NCBI GenBank assembly: GCA_902628605.1
Contig: CACONV010000008.1
Coordinates: 1 to 32,682 of the forward strand
Direction of reading: 5' to 3'
Length of the DNA stretch: 32,682 bases
Origin: an uncultured Bacteroidota bacterium
GTDB taxonomy: Bacteria > Bacteroidota > Bacteroidia > Flavobacteriales > Flavobacteriaceae
Shown: in pieces, positions 8,915-17,746 of the stretch
Layout of the letters: every line of letters begins with the position of its first letter
How positions within the stretch are numbered: the first letter of the stretch is position 1
Program-made: the position numbers and the translations under genes
The notes under the pieces: generated by a model
The model's database searches: none
The model's input: only the letters and a program-made list of their open reading frames with translations
Told to the model about the DNA's origin: nothing

Positions 8915-10044
8915 AATTTTACATATTCCACAATTTCAAGCCCATATCCAGTAATTCCTACTCTTGGTTTTTGTTTTGTATTGGTTATAACTTTTAATTT
9001 TCTTATTGATAAATCATGTAAAATTTGTGCCCCAATACCAAAGTCCCTTGAGTCCATTTTGAGCCTTGGTATTTTATCATTTTTATTTTTTGATTTTTTT
9101 ATTTTCTTCAGTCTAGCTAACAAATTCTCAGATTTTGCAGGCTGGTTGATAAAAATAACAGCCCCTTTACCTTCTTTATTTATTAATGAAAAGACTTTAT
9201 CGATTTCTTCCTCCTTTGTTCCCATTAATAAACTTAATAGATCATTTCTGCTTTGTGAAGAGTTTATTCTTACTAAAGTAGATTCGTTTTTAGACATTGT
9301 ACCTTTTGTTAACGCTAAATGAACTTGATCATTTGTGGTTTGTTGATATGCTCTAAGTCTGAACTCACCAAATCGGGTATTTAAAAAAGTATCTTCACGT
9401 TTAATTATCAAGCTATCATGTTCCATTCTGTAAGCTACAAGGTCTTCAATAGAAACTATCTTTAATCCAAACTTCTTTGATACTTTATATAACTCTGGGA
9501 GTCTTGCCATTGAACCATCTTCATTCATTATTTCAACTATAACCCCAGCAGGTTTCATTCCGGCTAATCTAGCAAAATCTATTGCGGCTTCAGTATGTCC
9601 TGTTCTTCTCAAAACACCACCTTCTTTCCCTATGAGAGGAAATATGTGCCCAGGTTTTGAAAAATCATTGGATTTTGTATTATCATCCACAAGAGCTTTT
9701 ATGGTTAATGCTCTATCTTTTGCAGAAATACCTGTTGTGACTCCTTTTCCTTTAAGATCGACAGATATTGTAAAAGCTGTTCCCATCGGATCTGCGCTAT
9801 TTGAAACCATGCGGTTTAATTTAATTTCTTTACACCTTTTTTCTGACAAAGGAACACAAATTAAACCTCGACCTTCTTTTGCCATAAAGTTTATTATTTT
9901 GGGAGTAATTTTTTCGGCCGCGGCAAGAAAATCTCCTTCATTTTCCCTGTTTTCGTCATCAACGACAATAATAACCTCTCCTTTTCTCACTGATTCAATG
10001 GCATCTTCAATATTATCGAGCTTTATTTTTTCTTTTTTACTCAT
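8911..10044 (-). CDS. ribB: RibB (3,4-dihydroxy-2-butanone-4-phosphate synthase) with degenerate RibA-like domain
   Basis: Residues ~1-205 are a complete DHBP synthase, which makes the four-carbon precursor of riboflavin from ribulose 5-phosphate. Seen are VDDENRENEGDF (acidic metal site), EGRGLICVPLS, GTAFTISVD, FSKPGHIFPL and RRTGHTEAAIDFARLAG. Residues ~206-377 align with GTP cyclohydrolase II (start FGEFRLRAY; end DSRDFGIGAQILHDL and GYGLEIVEYV), but the catalytic core is gone. The zinc-binding HSECLTGD...RCDC stretch reads NSSQSRND...MGTK, and the RQEGRG segment reads NQPAKS. GTP cyclohydrolase activity is therefore not expected, and a separate ribA must exist outside the window. The start overlaps the LptF/G-like stop by 4 bp. 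Confidence 0.93.
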   Translation of the reverse strand: MSKKEKIKLDNIEDAIESVRKGEVIIVVDDENRENEGDFLAAAEKITPKIINFMAKEGRGLICVPLSEKRCKEIKLNRMVSNSADPMGTAFTISVDLKGKGVTTGISAKDRALTIKALVDDNTKSNDFSKPGHIFPLIGKEGGVLRRTGHTEAAIDFARLAGMKPAGVIVEIMNEDGSMARLPELYKVSKKFGLKIVSIEDLVAYRMEHDSLIIKREDTFLNTRFGEFRLRAYQQTTNDQVHLALTKGTMSKNESTLVRINSSQSRNDLLSLLMGTKEEEIDKVFSLINKEGKGAVIFINQPAKSENLLARLKKIKKSKNKNDKIPRLKMDSRDFGIGAQILHDLSIRKLKVITNTKQKPRVGITGYGLEIVEYVKF

Positions 10045-11501
10045 CTGACTTTTTTCTTAATTTTCTCAAAAACATCTGATAAAGGATTAAAAATAAAATT
10101 ATAATTCACTAAACCCCTATCATTTGTTGCTCTATTTACTAAGTAAATAGCAAAAGGGATAATAATTATAACATCTATCCAACTACCTAATAGAGGTGAA
10201 ACAGTATTATCTTCGGCTGCATTTTTCCCAAATAGCCCTATATAATGATAGGTTAAGAAAATAAGTATAGCTAATACAATTGGTAAACCTAAACCACCTT
10301 TTCTTATAATTGCTCCTAAAGAAGCACCGATAATAAATAGGAAAAAAACGCTAAATCCAAGTGTATATCTTCCATTTAAAGTCGTTTTATGAAGGTTTAT
10401 AACCTTTTGGTTTGAAAAGAAAACTCTTTTTTTTGATTCTAAGTTTCTAATAATAGTTTTTACATTATTGGAAGCTCTATTCAAAGTGAGAACGTGTTGA
10501 TTATAATTAGGATCAATGATTAAAGTCAGCGGATTCGGATTTTCACAATAGATAGAACTTATCCTCGCTGATTTTTTTTGATTTAAATCAACTAGTTTTG
10601 GATTTATATTAATCCTTGTTTTAATTAAATTTTCTGCATAAGTATTTTTAGAATCACTAAATTTTTTTTGTAAAGAATCAATACTTACGTAAAGATCATT
10701 TACTTTTTGCATTTTATACGTACTTGTGTATTTCTCTTCGGCTAAATCAACATTGTTAAAATTAGACAAGTCTATATTCATAACATATTTTTCAAATGAA
10801 ACTTTGGCATGTTGGTATCTTAATTTCTCGTCAGGTTTTTTTGTATAAATCTCCTCATATCTATTACCATTAAAAAGAATTAATTTTAACTCTTGGTCAA
10901 TACTTGCCGAGACCAGTTCACCACTTTTTGCCTTGATAACAACTCTATTCTTGTTATCAGGAGACTTTTCATGAATAATTACATCTTCAAGAAAACGATT
11001 GTCCTCTCCAAATTTTTTCGAAACCTTTATATTAATTTCGCCAATTTCATTGAAAACACCTTCCGAAATCGCTAACGCTGGCTTTAGCTTAGCTAAATTT
11101 CTTCTCAAATTGTAATATTTAAACTCTCCTAAAGGAATAATATAATTTGAAAAATAATAACTGCCGAAGCCTAAGAACAGGTGAAAAATAATCAAAAATT
11201 TCATTGAATTTTGAAGAGAAATCCCACTTGATTTCATCGCTGTAAATTCATTATTTTCAGCTAAAGTACCGTATGTCATAATAGATGAAAGTAAAACTGA
11301 TAAGGGAAAAACTAATGGAAATAATTTTGGAGTGTAATAAATCAAAAACTTGAAAATTGTTTCAGAATCTAAACCTTTACCAGCAAATTCATCAATAAAG
11401 AGCCAAAAAGTTTGAATAATAAAAATTAACATTAATACAACAAACACAGAAATAAGTCTACTTATGTACGCTTTTAAAATATATAAATTAAGAATCTTCA
11501 T
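10041..11501 (-). CDS. LptF/LptG-family (YjgP/YjgQ) permease
   Basis: This is an inner-membrane permease of the type that extracts lipopolysaccharide with LptB and hands it to the LptC/A bridge. Three N-terminal membrane segments are seen (from IL NLYILKAYISR on; then PKLFPLVFPLSVLLSSIMTYG and the FSNYIIPLG region), with the family motif NNEFTAMKSSGIS. A periplasmic domain of about 240 residues follows. The C-terminal segments include LGFSVFFLFIIGASLGAIIRKGGLG. It is 486 residues, longer than E. coli LptF/G (~360) because of the enlarged periplasmic part, which is common in Bacteroidota. It overlaps the LolA-like gene (14 bp) and ribB (4 bp). F versus G cannot be assigned. Confidence 0.9.
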   Translation of the reverse strand: MKILNLYILKAYISRLISVFVVLMLIFIIQTFWLFIDEFAGKGLDSETIFKFLIYYTPKLFPLVFPLSVLLSSIMTYGTLAENNEFTAMKSSGISLQNSMKFLIIFHLFLGFGSYYFSNYIIPLGEFKYYNLRRNLAKLKPALAISEGVFNEIGEINIKVSKKFGEDNRFLEDVIIHEKSPDNKNRVVIKAKSGELVSASIDQELKLILFNGNRYEEIYTKKPDEKLRYQHAKVSFEKYVMNIDLSNFNNVDLAEEKYTSTYKMQKVNDLYVSIDSLQKKFSDSKNTYAENLIKTRININPKLVDLNQKKSARISSIYCENPNPLTLIIDPNYNQHVLTLNRASNNVKTIIRNLESKKRVFFSNQKVINLHKTTLNGRYTLGFSVFFLFIIGASLGAIIRKGGLGLPIVLAILIFLTYHYIGLFGKNAAEDNTVSPLLGSWIDVIIIIPFAIYLVNRATNDRGLVNYNFIFNPLSDVFEKIKKKVR

Positions 11502-12147
11502 TTATAAAATAGTCTTTGTATAATTCAGGGTTAAAATTAAAATGATTCTTAGGAAGTATGATGTTATACGATTGATTCTTTATTTTTAAAGTTGTGTTCG
11601 TACCATTCTTTCCAATTTCTATTATTTTAAAAAGATTTAAATTATTAATATCAACTCCAATCAAAAGATATTTTACGTCGCTATCTTCTTTGATGGGTAG
11701 TAATTTGACATATTGAATTGTTCTGCCTAGCACTCTTTGTTTTATATCCCACTCGTACCCATATCCATTTGTGTAAAAAGTTATTAAGTTGGTTGGTTTA
11801 ATCATTAAATCTGAGTTTCCATCTCCCGATTCTATGTTTATTTCTTCATTTTCAGGAACTATGGTATAAGTCCTGTACCCATCATAAATTTGCTCAATAT
11901 CCATAAAATTCAATTTATATTTTTCTCCGGAAATTTGTGCATTACCCTCAATTTCTTGAGTTATTTTTTCTTTGCTATTTTCAAGTTTGTATGTAAACTC
12001 AAAATTCATATTTTCTTTACTAAGCAAATTTTTAGAAACTTTATCGAGAAGCAATCTTGATTCTTCGTGACCCTGACCTAATACGAAATAAATTGATATT
12101 ATTTGTATTAGAAAAAAATTTATTAAAATATTTATTTTAGTTATCAT
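11488..12147 (-). CDS. LolA-like outer-membrane lipoprotein carrier protein
   Basis: This is a 219-residue periplasmic protein. It has a signal peptide (MITKINILINFFLIQIISIY, ending VLGQG near residue 25) and then the LolA-type start: a helix of LLLDKVSKNLLSKENMNFEFTY followed by beta-rich sequence with EIEGNAQISGEKYKLNF and YDGYRTYTIVPENEEI. LolA ferries lipoproteins from the inner to the outer membrane. Assignment rests on this fold pattern and on the location between ftsK and an LptF/G permease, an arrangement common in flavobacteria. It overlaps ftsK by 11 bp and the permease by 14 bp. No LolB-like gene is visible. Confidence 0.8.
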   Translation of the reverse strand: MITKINILINFFLIQIISIYFVLGQGHEESRLLLDKVSKNLLSKENMNFEFTYKLENSKEKITQEIEGNAQISGEKYKLNFMDIEQIYDGYRTYTIVPENEEINIESGDGNSDLMIKPTNLITFYTNGYGYEWDIKQRVLGRTIQYVKLLPIKEDSDVKYLLIGVDINNLNLFKIIEIGKNGTNTTLKIKNQSYNIILPKNHFNFNPELYKDYFINEDS

Positions 12148-14425
12148 TCTTTAAAAATTGATCTAGTGTATTTAAATCTGGTATCAATACCTGTCTAGCT
12201 TTACTCCCTTCGAAAGGTCCAACTATTCCCGCAGCCTCCATTTGGTCGATAATTCTACCTGCTCTATTATAGCCTAATTTTAATTTTCTTTGAATTAGTG
12301 AAGCGGAGCCCTGTTGAGCGACAACAATAACTTTAGCTGCTTCTTCAAATAATTCATCTCTATCTTCAATACCAATTCCATATATTTCATTTTCTTCTCC
12401 GGAAAACTCTGGAAGTAAATGAGCGTCTGGATAGCCTTTTTGTACTCCTATAAATTCAGAAATTTTCTCAACCTCCGGTGTGTCTACAAATGCACATTGA
12501 ATTCTTACAAGTTCATTTCCTTGCGTGTAAAGCATATCTCCCCTTCCAATTAACTGATCAGCTCCACTTACATCTAAAATAGTTCTTGAGTCAATTTTTG
12601 AGGTAACTCTAAATGCTATTCTTGCTGGGAAATTTGCTTTTATAATTCCGGTTATTACATTTACAGATGGTCTTTGGGTAGCTATAATTAAATGAATACC
12701 AATTGCTCTTGCTAGTTGAGCCAATCTTGCAATTGGTGTTTCAACTTCTTTTCCAGCACTCATAATTAAATCTGCGAATTCGTCAACAACCAAGACAACA
12801 TAGGGTAGGAATCTATGTCCATTATCGGGGTTTAACTTTCTTGATTTATATTTTTGATTGTATTCTCTAATGTTTCTACACATTGCATTTTTTAATAATT
12901 CATATCTATTATCCATCTCTATACAAAGAGAGTTTAAAGTATATATTACTTTTTTGTTATCAGTAATTATAGATTCCTCTGAATTAGGCAATTTTGCTAA
13001 ATAATGTCTTTCAATTTTACTATAAATATTTAATTCAACTTTTTTTGGGTCCACAAGGATGAATTTGACTTCCGATGGATGTTTTTTATAAAGGAGAGAA
13101 GTTAAAATAACATTTAATCCAACGGATTTTCCTTGACCAGTTGCTCCTGCCATAAGTAGATGTGGCATTTTAACCAAATCCACAGTAAAGGTCTCATTAC
13201 TTATAGTTTTACCGAAAGCTATTGGTAATTCCATTTCTGCATTTTGAAATTTTTTAGACGATACTACAGATTTCATCGATACAATTGTGGGATTATTATT
13301 TGGAACTTCAATACCTACAGTTCCTTTTCCTGGAATCGGAGCAATTATTCTAATCCCAAGTGCTGAAAGAGACAGAGCTATATCATCTTCCAAATTTTTA
13401 ATTTTAGAAATCCTTATTCCCGCAGCGGGAACTATTTCATAAAGAGTGACCGTTGGACCTATATTGGCTTTAATTTTTGCAATTTCAATTTTATAATTTC
13501 TGAGAGTTTCAATGATTGTATTTTTATTCGATTCAAGTTCTTTTTCATCGATTTGAATGGATCCACTTCCATAATCTTTCAATTGGTCTAAACCAGGAGA
13601 CCTAAATCCACTAAGTTCTAGAGTAGGGTCAAATTCTCCATATTTTTTAACAAGATTTGCAGAAACATCGTCTACTGTTGCTTCTTCTTTATTTTTGGAT
13701 ATTTCCATAACGACGTCTTCTGCTTTCTCATGGGTCTTGTTTAAATTATTGGAATCAACTTCGATTTTTGTATGTACCTCGTCATGAGCTAAATTTTCAG
13801 AATTAAAATCATCGGATTCATTTACAAAATTATCACCTTCTATTTCATCAGATTCATCATCTTTTTTTTCTTGATTCAAAAAATCTACTGTAACTTTTTT
13901 TGGTAAAATTTTAAAATGAATAACTAAAGAAAATAAAGTAAGAAATAAAACAATCGACCAAAACCCAATAATACCAGTATAATCTATTATAAAATCGCTT
14001 ATTTCGTATCCTACGGTACCACCTAGAAATGGAAAAACTATTTTAATTTGACTAAATATAAGTGACAATAAAATTATATAGAATAGTCCCCAACTCCATG
14101 TGCTTAGAATGTTTAGTTTTTTAAATTCAAAAAAAAGTGAAAGACCAGTAATACATAGTAATAATGGAAAAATTAATGAAGAAGCACCAAACCCTTCGTA
14201 TACAAATATGTGGCTAATTTCAGATCCTATTTTTTTTAGTATATTTTTAGAATCAATATCTCTATCAAAAATCTTGTTAATGTTACTTTGATCGTATTCC
14301 CATGTAAAAAAATAAGATGACAGTGATATAAAAAGAAGAAAAGATATAATTATCAGAAAAGATCCAAAAAGGATTTCCCTAGAACGTTTTTTATTATTAT
14401 TTGCTTCGCTTGTTGTTTTTGACAC
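12137..14425 (-). CDS. ftsK: DNA translocase FtsK
   Basis: This is a septal DNA pump that clears chromosome ends and supports XerCD dimer resolution. The N-terminal ~175 residues hold four membrane segments. A short acidic linker (~180-260, Asp/Glu/Asn-rich) follows, then the motor. The motor shows Walker A GATGQGKS at 427-434, Walker B VVLVVDEFADLIM with the key Asp near 548, and IARLAQLARAIGIHLIIATQRPSVNVITG. The C-terminal gamma winged helix (ASLIQRKLKLGYNRAGRIIDQMEAAGIVGP) recognises KOPS-type sites. At 762 residues the linker is much shorter than in E. coli. The start is GTG, with an in-frame TAG directly upstream and no nearby ATG. It is the first gene of the unit ftsK > lolA-like > lptF/G-like > ribB. 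Confidence 0.96.
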   Translation of the reverse strand: MSKTTSEANNNKKRSREILFGSFLIIISFLLFISLSSYFFTWEYDQSNINKIFDRDIDSKNILKKIGSEISHIFVYEGFGASSLIFPLLLCITGLSLFFEFKKLNILSTWSWGLFYIILLSLIFSQIKIVFPFLGGTVGYEISDFIIDYTGIIGFWSIVLFLTLFSLVIHFKILPKKVTVDFLNQEKKDDESDEIEGDNFVNESDDFNSENLAHDEVHTKIEVDSNNLNKTHEKAEDVVMEISKNKEEATVDDVSANLVKKYGEFDPTLELSGFRSPGLDQLKDYGSGSIQIDEKELESNKNTIIETLRNYKIEIAKIKANIGPTVTLYEIVPAAGIRISKIKNLEDDIALSLSALGIRIIAPIPGKGTVGIEVPNNNPTIVSMKSVVSSKKFQNAEMELPIAFGKTISNETFTVDLVKMPHLLMAGATGQGKSVGLNVILTSLLYKKHPSEVKFILVDPKKVELNIYSKIERHYLAKLPNSEESIITDNKKVIYTLNSLCIEMDNRYELLKNAMCRNIREYNQKYKSRKLNPDNGHRFLPYVVLVVDEFADLIMSAGKEVETPIARLAQLARAIGIHLIIATQRPSVNVITGIIKANFPARIAFRVTSKIDSRTILDVSGADQLIGRGDMLYTQGNELVRIQCAFVDTPEVEKISEFIGVQKGYPDAHLLPEFSGEENEIYGIGIEDRDELFEEAAKVIVVAQQGSASLIQRKLKLGYNRAGRIIDQMEAAGIVGPFEGSKARQVLIPDLNTLDQFLKNDN

Positions 14426-14466
14426 CTAGGTATAAGTATTGTTTCGAGGATTATTTTTATTAATAT

Positions 14467-14497
14467 CAAATTTACAAAATATTGACTTCAAAATAAA
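14467..14497 (-). promoter_or_regulatory. Candidate promoter for the ftsK unit
   Basis: On the minus strand TAAATTTG (14467-14474) matches the Bacteroidota -7 consensus TAnnTTTG. A TTTA lies 19 bases upstream (14494-14497), with a TTTTG 14 bases upstream as alternative. The box lies about 42 bases before the GTG start of ftsK. Confidence 0.4.
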
Positions 14498-14512
14498 TGA
14501 ATGTTTATCCTA

Positions 14513-14529
14513 TTAACCGAATTGGTTAA
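14513..14529 (-). terminator. Weak hairpin after the NhaC gene
   Basis: TTAACC (14513-14518) and GGTTAA (14524-14529) form a 6-bp stem with a 5-nt loop, 8 bases past the nhaC stop. No T tract follows on the minus strand, so termination is uncertain. Confidence 0.3.
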
Positions 14530-14537
14530 ATTGATTA

Positions 14538-15974
14538 TTAGGGAATCAGTTTTTTAATTTTTATTCCAAAATAAGCGTAAATAAGAGTAACAAATGGAGA
14601 TATCAAATTAAATACAGCATAAGCGAAATAATCAATAACAGAAACACCAAGAACACTTGACTGGTAAGCTCCACAAGTATTCCAGGGAATTAGTACAGAA
14701 GTTACGGTACCAGAATCTTCTAATGTTCTACTAAGATTTTCGGTTGCTAAATTTCTTTTTTGATATGCTTTTTGAAACATTTTCCCGGGGACAACAATTG
14801 ACAAGTATTGATCGGAAGCAGTTAAATTGACAGTAAGGCAGGATGCTGAGGTACTAAAAATCAACTGAAATGTGTTTTCTGCTTTTTCAAGAAGTTTCTC
14901 GCTGATTTTTTTGAGTGCTCCAATGGCATCCATTACACCACCAAATACCATAGCACAAATGATTAGCCATATTGTACCTAACATACCTTTCATTCCGCCA
15001 GACTTAAATAATTCTGCTAAAATTTCATTTGATGATTTTATGTTCGTTTCAATAGTTATCGCATCAATTATTCCTCTGTAAGCTGAATTTAATGTCAGTT
15101 TATTTGAATTTGTTATTTCAAGAACAATATTTGGTTGAAAAACCAGTGCAAATAGTGCAGCTAAAATAGTTCCTGTCATCAGGGCAATTAATGGAGGTGT
15201 TTTTTTTAAAATCATAGCTATTACTAGAACAGGAACAGTAAATAAAATAGGGCTTATTAAGAATTTTTCATCTATGGAATTAACTAAAGATATATTATTA
15301 ACATCTTCTGTAGTTGTCTGAAAAAAACCAATTGATATAAAAAATAAAAGAGAAATTATGATACTTGGTACTGTAGTAAGTGTCATATATCTTATGTGAT
15401 TAAAAAGATTCGAGTTTGCCATTGCCGCAGCCAAATTGGTAGTATCACTTAGTGGTGATAATTTATCTCCAAAATATGCTCCAGAAATAATCGCTCCAGC
15501 AACAATTCCAGTATTAATTTCCATTGCTCTTCCTATTCCAACAAGAGCAATTCCAATTGTTGCCGATGTAGTCCAACTACTGCCAGTTGAAATTGATATA
15601 ATTGCACAAATAATTACACATGCAGGCAGAAAAAATAGCGGATGAAAAATTTGAAGTCCATAGTATATCATAGCAGGAATAATTCCACTTATCAACCATG
15701 ATCCAGCCAATGCACCAACAAAAAGTAAAATTAATATTGGAGAAGTTGTAGCTTTTACACTTTTACTAATTGAATTAATTATTTTTTTATAGCTAACCTT
15801 GTGAAAATACCCGATTATAGCTGCTATAAAAGCGCCAACAAGTAAAATAAATTGATTAGATCCGTTTAAAGAATCATCTCCATAAATTCCAACATTTACT
15901 GCAAGTAAAATAATTAGTATTATTAACGGTAAAATCGAAGCTATAATGCCGATTTCTGTTTTATTTTCTTTCAT
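14538..15974 (-). CDS. nhaC: NhaC-family Na+/H+ antiporter
   Basis: This is a 478-residue inner-membrane protein with about 11-12 hydrophobic segments that would exchange Na+ for H+ (or malate/lactate couples in some members). Characteristic stretches are ISISTGSSWTTSATIGIALVGIG, AGAIISGAYFGDKLSPLSDTTNLAAA, MLGTIWLIICAMVFGGVMDAIGAL and NLTASDQYLSIVVPGKMFQ, then SRTLEDSGTVTSVLIPWNTCGAYQSSVLGV, all typical of NhaC. It is transcribed divergently from lpd across a ~100-bp AT-rich gap and lies 112 bp upstream of ftsK. Coupling to either neighbour is not evident. The exact exchanged ions are inferred from family. Confidence 0.92.
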   Translation of the reverse strand: MKENKTEIGIIASILPLIILIILLAVNVGIYGDDSLNGSNQFILLVGAFIAAIIGYFHKVSYKKIINSISKSVKATTSPILILLFVGALAGSWLISGIIPAMIYYGLQIFHPLFFLPACVIICAIISISTGSSWTTSATIGIALVGIGRAMEINTGIVAGAIISGAYFGDKLSPLSDTTNLAAAMANSNLFNHIRYMTLTTVPSIIISLLFFISIGFFQTTTEDVNNISLVNSIDEKFLISPILFTVPVLVIAMILKKTPPLIALMTGTILAALFALVFQPNIVLEITNSNKLTLNSAYRGIIDAITIETNIKSSNEILAELFKSGGMKGMLGTIWLIICAMVFGGVMDAIGALKKISEKLLEKAENTFQLIFSTSASCLTVNLTASDQYLSIVVPGKMFQKAYQKRNLATENLSRTLEDSGTVTSVLIPWNTCGAYQSSVLGVSVIDYFAYAVFNLISPFVTLIYAYFGIKIKKLIP

Positions 15975-16076
15975 TAATAATTAAACTTAATGTATTTAAA
16001 TTATTTATAAAATAAATTTTAATAATAAGATTTAAAAATAATTAGAATCATTTAATTTTATAGATAAATATAATCT

Positions 16077-17474
16077 ATGGAAAAGTTTGATGTTGCGGTA
16101 ATAGGTTCTGGTCCTGGAGGATATGTAGCCGCGATTAGATGCGCTCAACTAGGTATGAAAACAGCTTTAGTTGAAAAATACAAAACCCTTGGGGGTACAT
16201 GTTTAAATGTTGGATGTATTCCATCAAAATCATTACTAGATTCTTCTCATCACTATGAGGAGCTTATAAATAATTTTGATGCCCATGGAATTGAGGTTCC
16301 AAAAGGAATAAAAATCAATTTTGAAAAAATGATTTCCAGAAAATCTAAGGTAGTTGAAGACACAACTAAAGGAATAAACTATCTAATGGATAAAAATAAA
16401 ATAAAAGTTTTTTATGGACATGCTACATTTGACGATAAGGAAAGTATTCTTTTGAGTGGTAGCAAGGAGAAAATTTACTCAAAAAATTTTATAATAGCTA
16501 CCGGCTCTAAACCCTCAAATTTACCATTTATTGATATTGATAAGGAAAGAATTATAACTTCAACTGAGGCATTAAAACTTGAAGAAATACCTAAAAATAT
16601 TATAATCATTGGCGGTGGGGTTATAGGTTTGGAACTTGGTCAAGTATACAATAGACTTGGTTCCGAAATCTCAGTCATAGAATATGCTGATCGAATTACT
16701 CCTCTCATGGATAGTTCAATATCACGCGAATTAACAAAGGTATTTAAGAAACATGGTTTCAAATTTTATCTAAATCATAAGGTTAATAAAGTTGAAAGGG
16801 TAGGAAAAAACGTTCATGTTAAAGCATTAGATGGTAAAGACCAGGAGATGTCATTAACAGCTGATTATTGTTTAGTATCGGTTGGAAGAAAGCCGTACAC
16901 AGAAAATCTAGGACTTGGAAATGTAAATATTACTTTAAATCAAAATGGGCAAATTGAGGTTAATGATTATTTGCAAACTTCAGAATCAAATATTTATGCC
17001 ATAGGAGATGTAGTTCGTGGAACTATGTTAGCTCACAAAGCTGAAGAGGAAGGTGTAATGGTAGCAGAAATTTTAGCTGGCCAAAAACCTCACATTGATT
17101 ATAATCTCATTCCTAACGTTATATATACATGGCCTGAGGCAGCATCTGTGGGCAAAACAGAGGAGGAGCTAAAAAGTTTGGGAGTTGATTATAAAACAGG
17201 TCAATTTCCTATGCGTGCGCTTGGGAGAGCAAGAGCCAGTATGCATACGGATGGTTTTGTAAAAATACTTGCCGATAAGTCCACTGACGAAGTACTTGGC
17301 GTCCATATGGTTGGTCCTAGGGTAGCTGACTTAATATCTGAGGCCGTAACTGCAATGGAATTTAGAGCCTCTGCTGAGGATATTGCTAGAATGAGTCATT
17401 CACACCCAACATATGCTGAAGCAGTTAAGGAAGCCGCTTTAGCAGCTAGTGAAAACAGGCCCCTTCATATTTGA
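16077..17474 (+). CDS. lpdA: Dihydrolipoyl dehydrogenase (E3)
   Basis: This FAD enzyme reoxidises dihydrolipoamide with NAD+ in the pyruvate, 2-oxoglutarate and branched-chain 2-oxoacid dehydrogenase complexes and in glycine cleavage. It shows the FAD-binding GSGPGG motif at residues 10-15, the redox-active pair Cys42/Cys47 in GGTCLNVGCIPSKSLL, the NAD-binding IIIIGGGVIGLELGQV, the second FAD motif NIYAIGDVV, and the dimer-interface His443/Glu448 in SHSHPTYAEAVKEA. At 465 residues it is full length. It is a single-gene unit facing away from nhaC. No E1/E2 subunit is nearby. The gap to the convergent small gene is only 12 bp. Confidence 0.96.
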   Translation: MEKFDVAVIGSGPGGYVAAIRCAQLGMKTALVEKYKTLGGTCLNVGCIPSKSLLDSSHHYEELINNFDAHGIEVPKGIKINFEKMISRKSKVVEDTTKGINYLMDKNKIKVFYGHATFDDKESILLSGSKEKIYSKNFIIATGSKPSNLPFIDIDKERIITSTEALKLEEIPKNIIIIGGGVIGLELGQVYNRLGSEISVIEYADRITPLMDSSISRELTKVFKKHGFKFYLNHKVNKVERVGKNVHVKALDGKDQEMSLTADYCLVSVGRKPYTENLGLGNVNITLNQNGQIEVNDYLQTSESNIYAIGDVVRGTMLAHKAEEEGVMVAEILAGQKPHIDYNLIPNVIYTWPEAASVGKTEEELKSLGVDYKTGQFPMRALGRARASMHTDGFVKILADKSTDEVLGVHMVGPRVADLISEAVTAMEFRASAEDIARMSHSHPTYAEAVKEAALAASENRPLHI

Positions 17475-17486
17475 TTGAAATTAATT

Positions 17487-17696
17487 TCATTTAGCGGATT
17501 TATCAGCAGCCCACACAGTCCAAACAATTGGATGATCATCACCCATACTTGACTCACGAATTACACCATCTTTAATATTTGTGATCGCCAAATTATTTTT
17601 TATTAAATTATAAATCAAATTTAATCCCTTTTTTTGGACTTTCATTAAATACGTAGCACTCTTCCTCTCTATCCCAACTATTTGATAATTTTTCAC
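17487..17696 (-). CDS. Hypothetical 69-residue protein
   Basis: I do not recognise this family. The frame encodes a soluble-looking, Lys-rich protein (KNYQIVGIERKSATYLMKV near the start; GDDHPIVWTVWAADKSAK at the end). The composition is protein-like, without long low-complexity runs. It starts with GTG; no ATG is available before the upstream in-frame stop. It lies 50 bp after the argH stop on the same strand, so it may be the last gene of the arginine unit, and it fills the gap up to lpd with no competing gene on the other strand. It could still be a spurious frame; finding homologues at the same site would settle it. Confidence 0.55.
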   Translation of the reverse strand: MKNYQIVGIERKSATYLMKVQKKGLNLIYNLIKNNLAITNIKDGVIRESSMGDDHPIVWTVWAADKSAK

Positions 17697-17746
17697 AATT
17701 GAAGCATAATATTTACATCTTTATTACTGTTAGAAAATTAAATACC

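Noticed and set aside
8981..9322. Plus-strand 113-codon open frame opposite ribB
   Set aside because: Antisense shadow of the RibA-like domain, hydrophobic only because the sense codons are Lys/Asp/Asn-rich.
9632..10048. Plus-strand 138-codon open frame opposite ribB
   Set aside because: Antisense to the well-conserved DHBP synthase domain; the sequence has no recognisable protein features and mirrors ribB codons.
17477..17488. GAAATTAATTTC palindrome between lpd and the small gene
   Set aside because: AT-only except the ends, no loop and no T tract; too weak to call a terminator.
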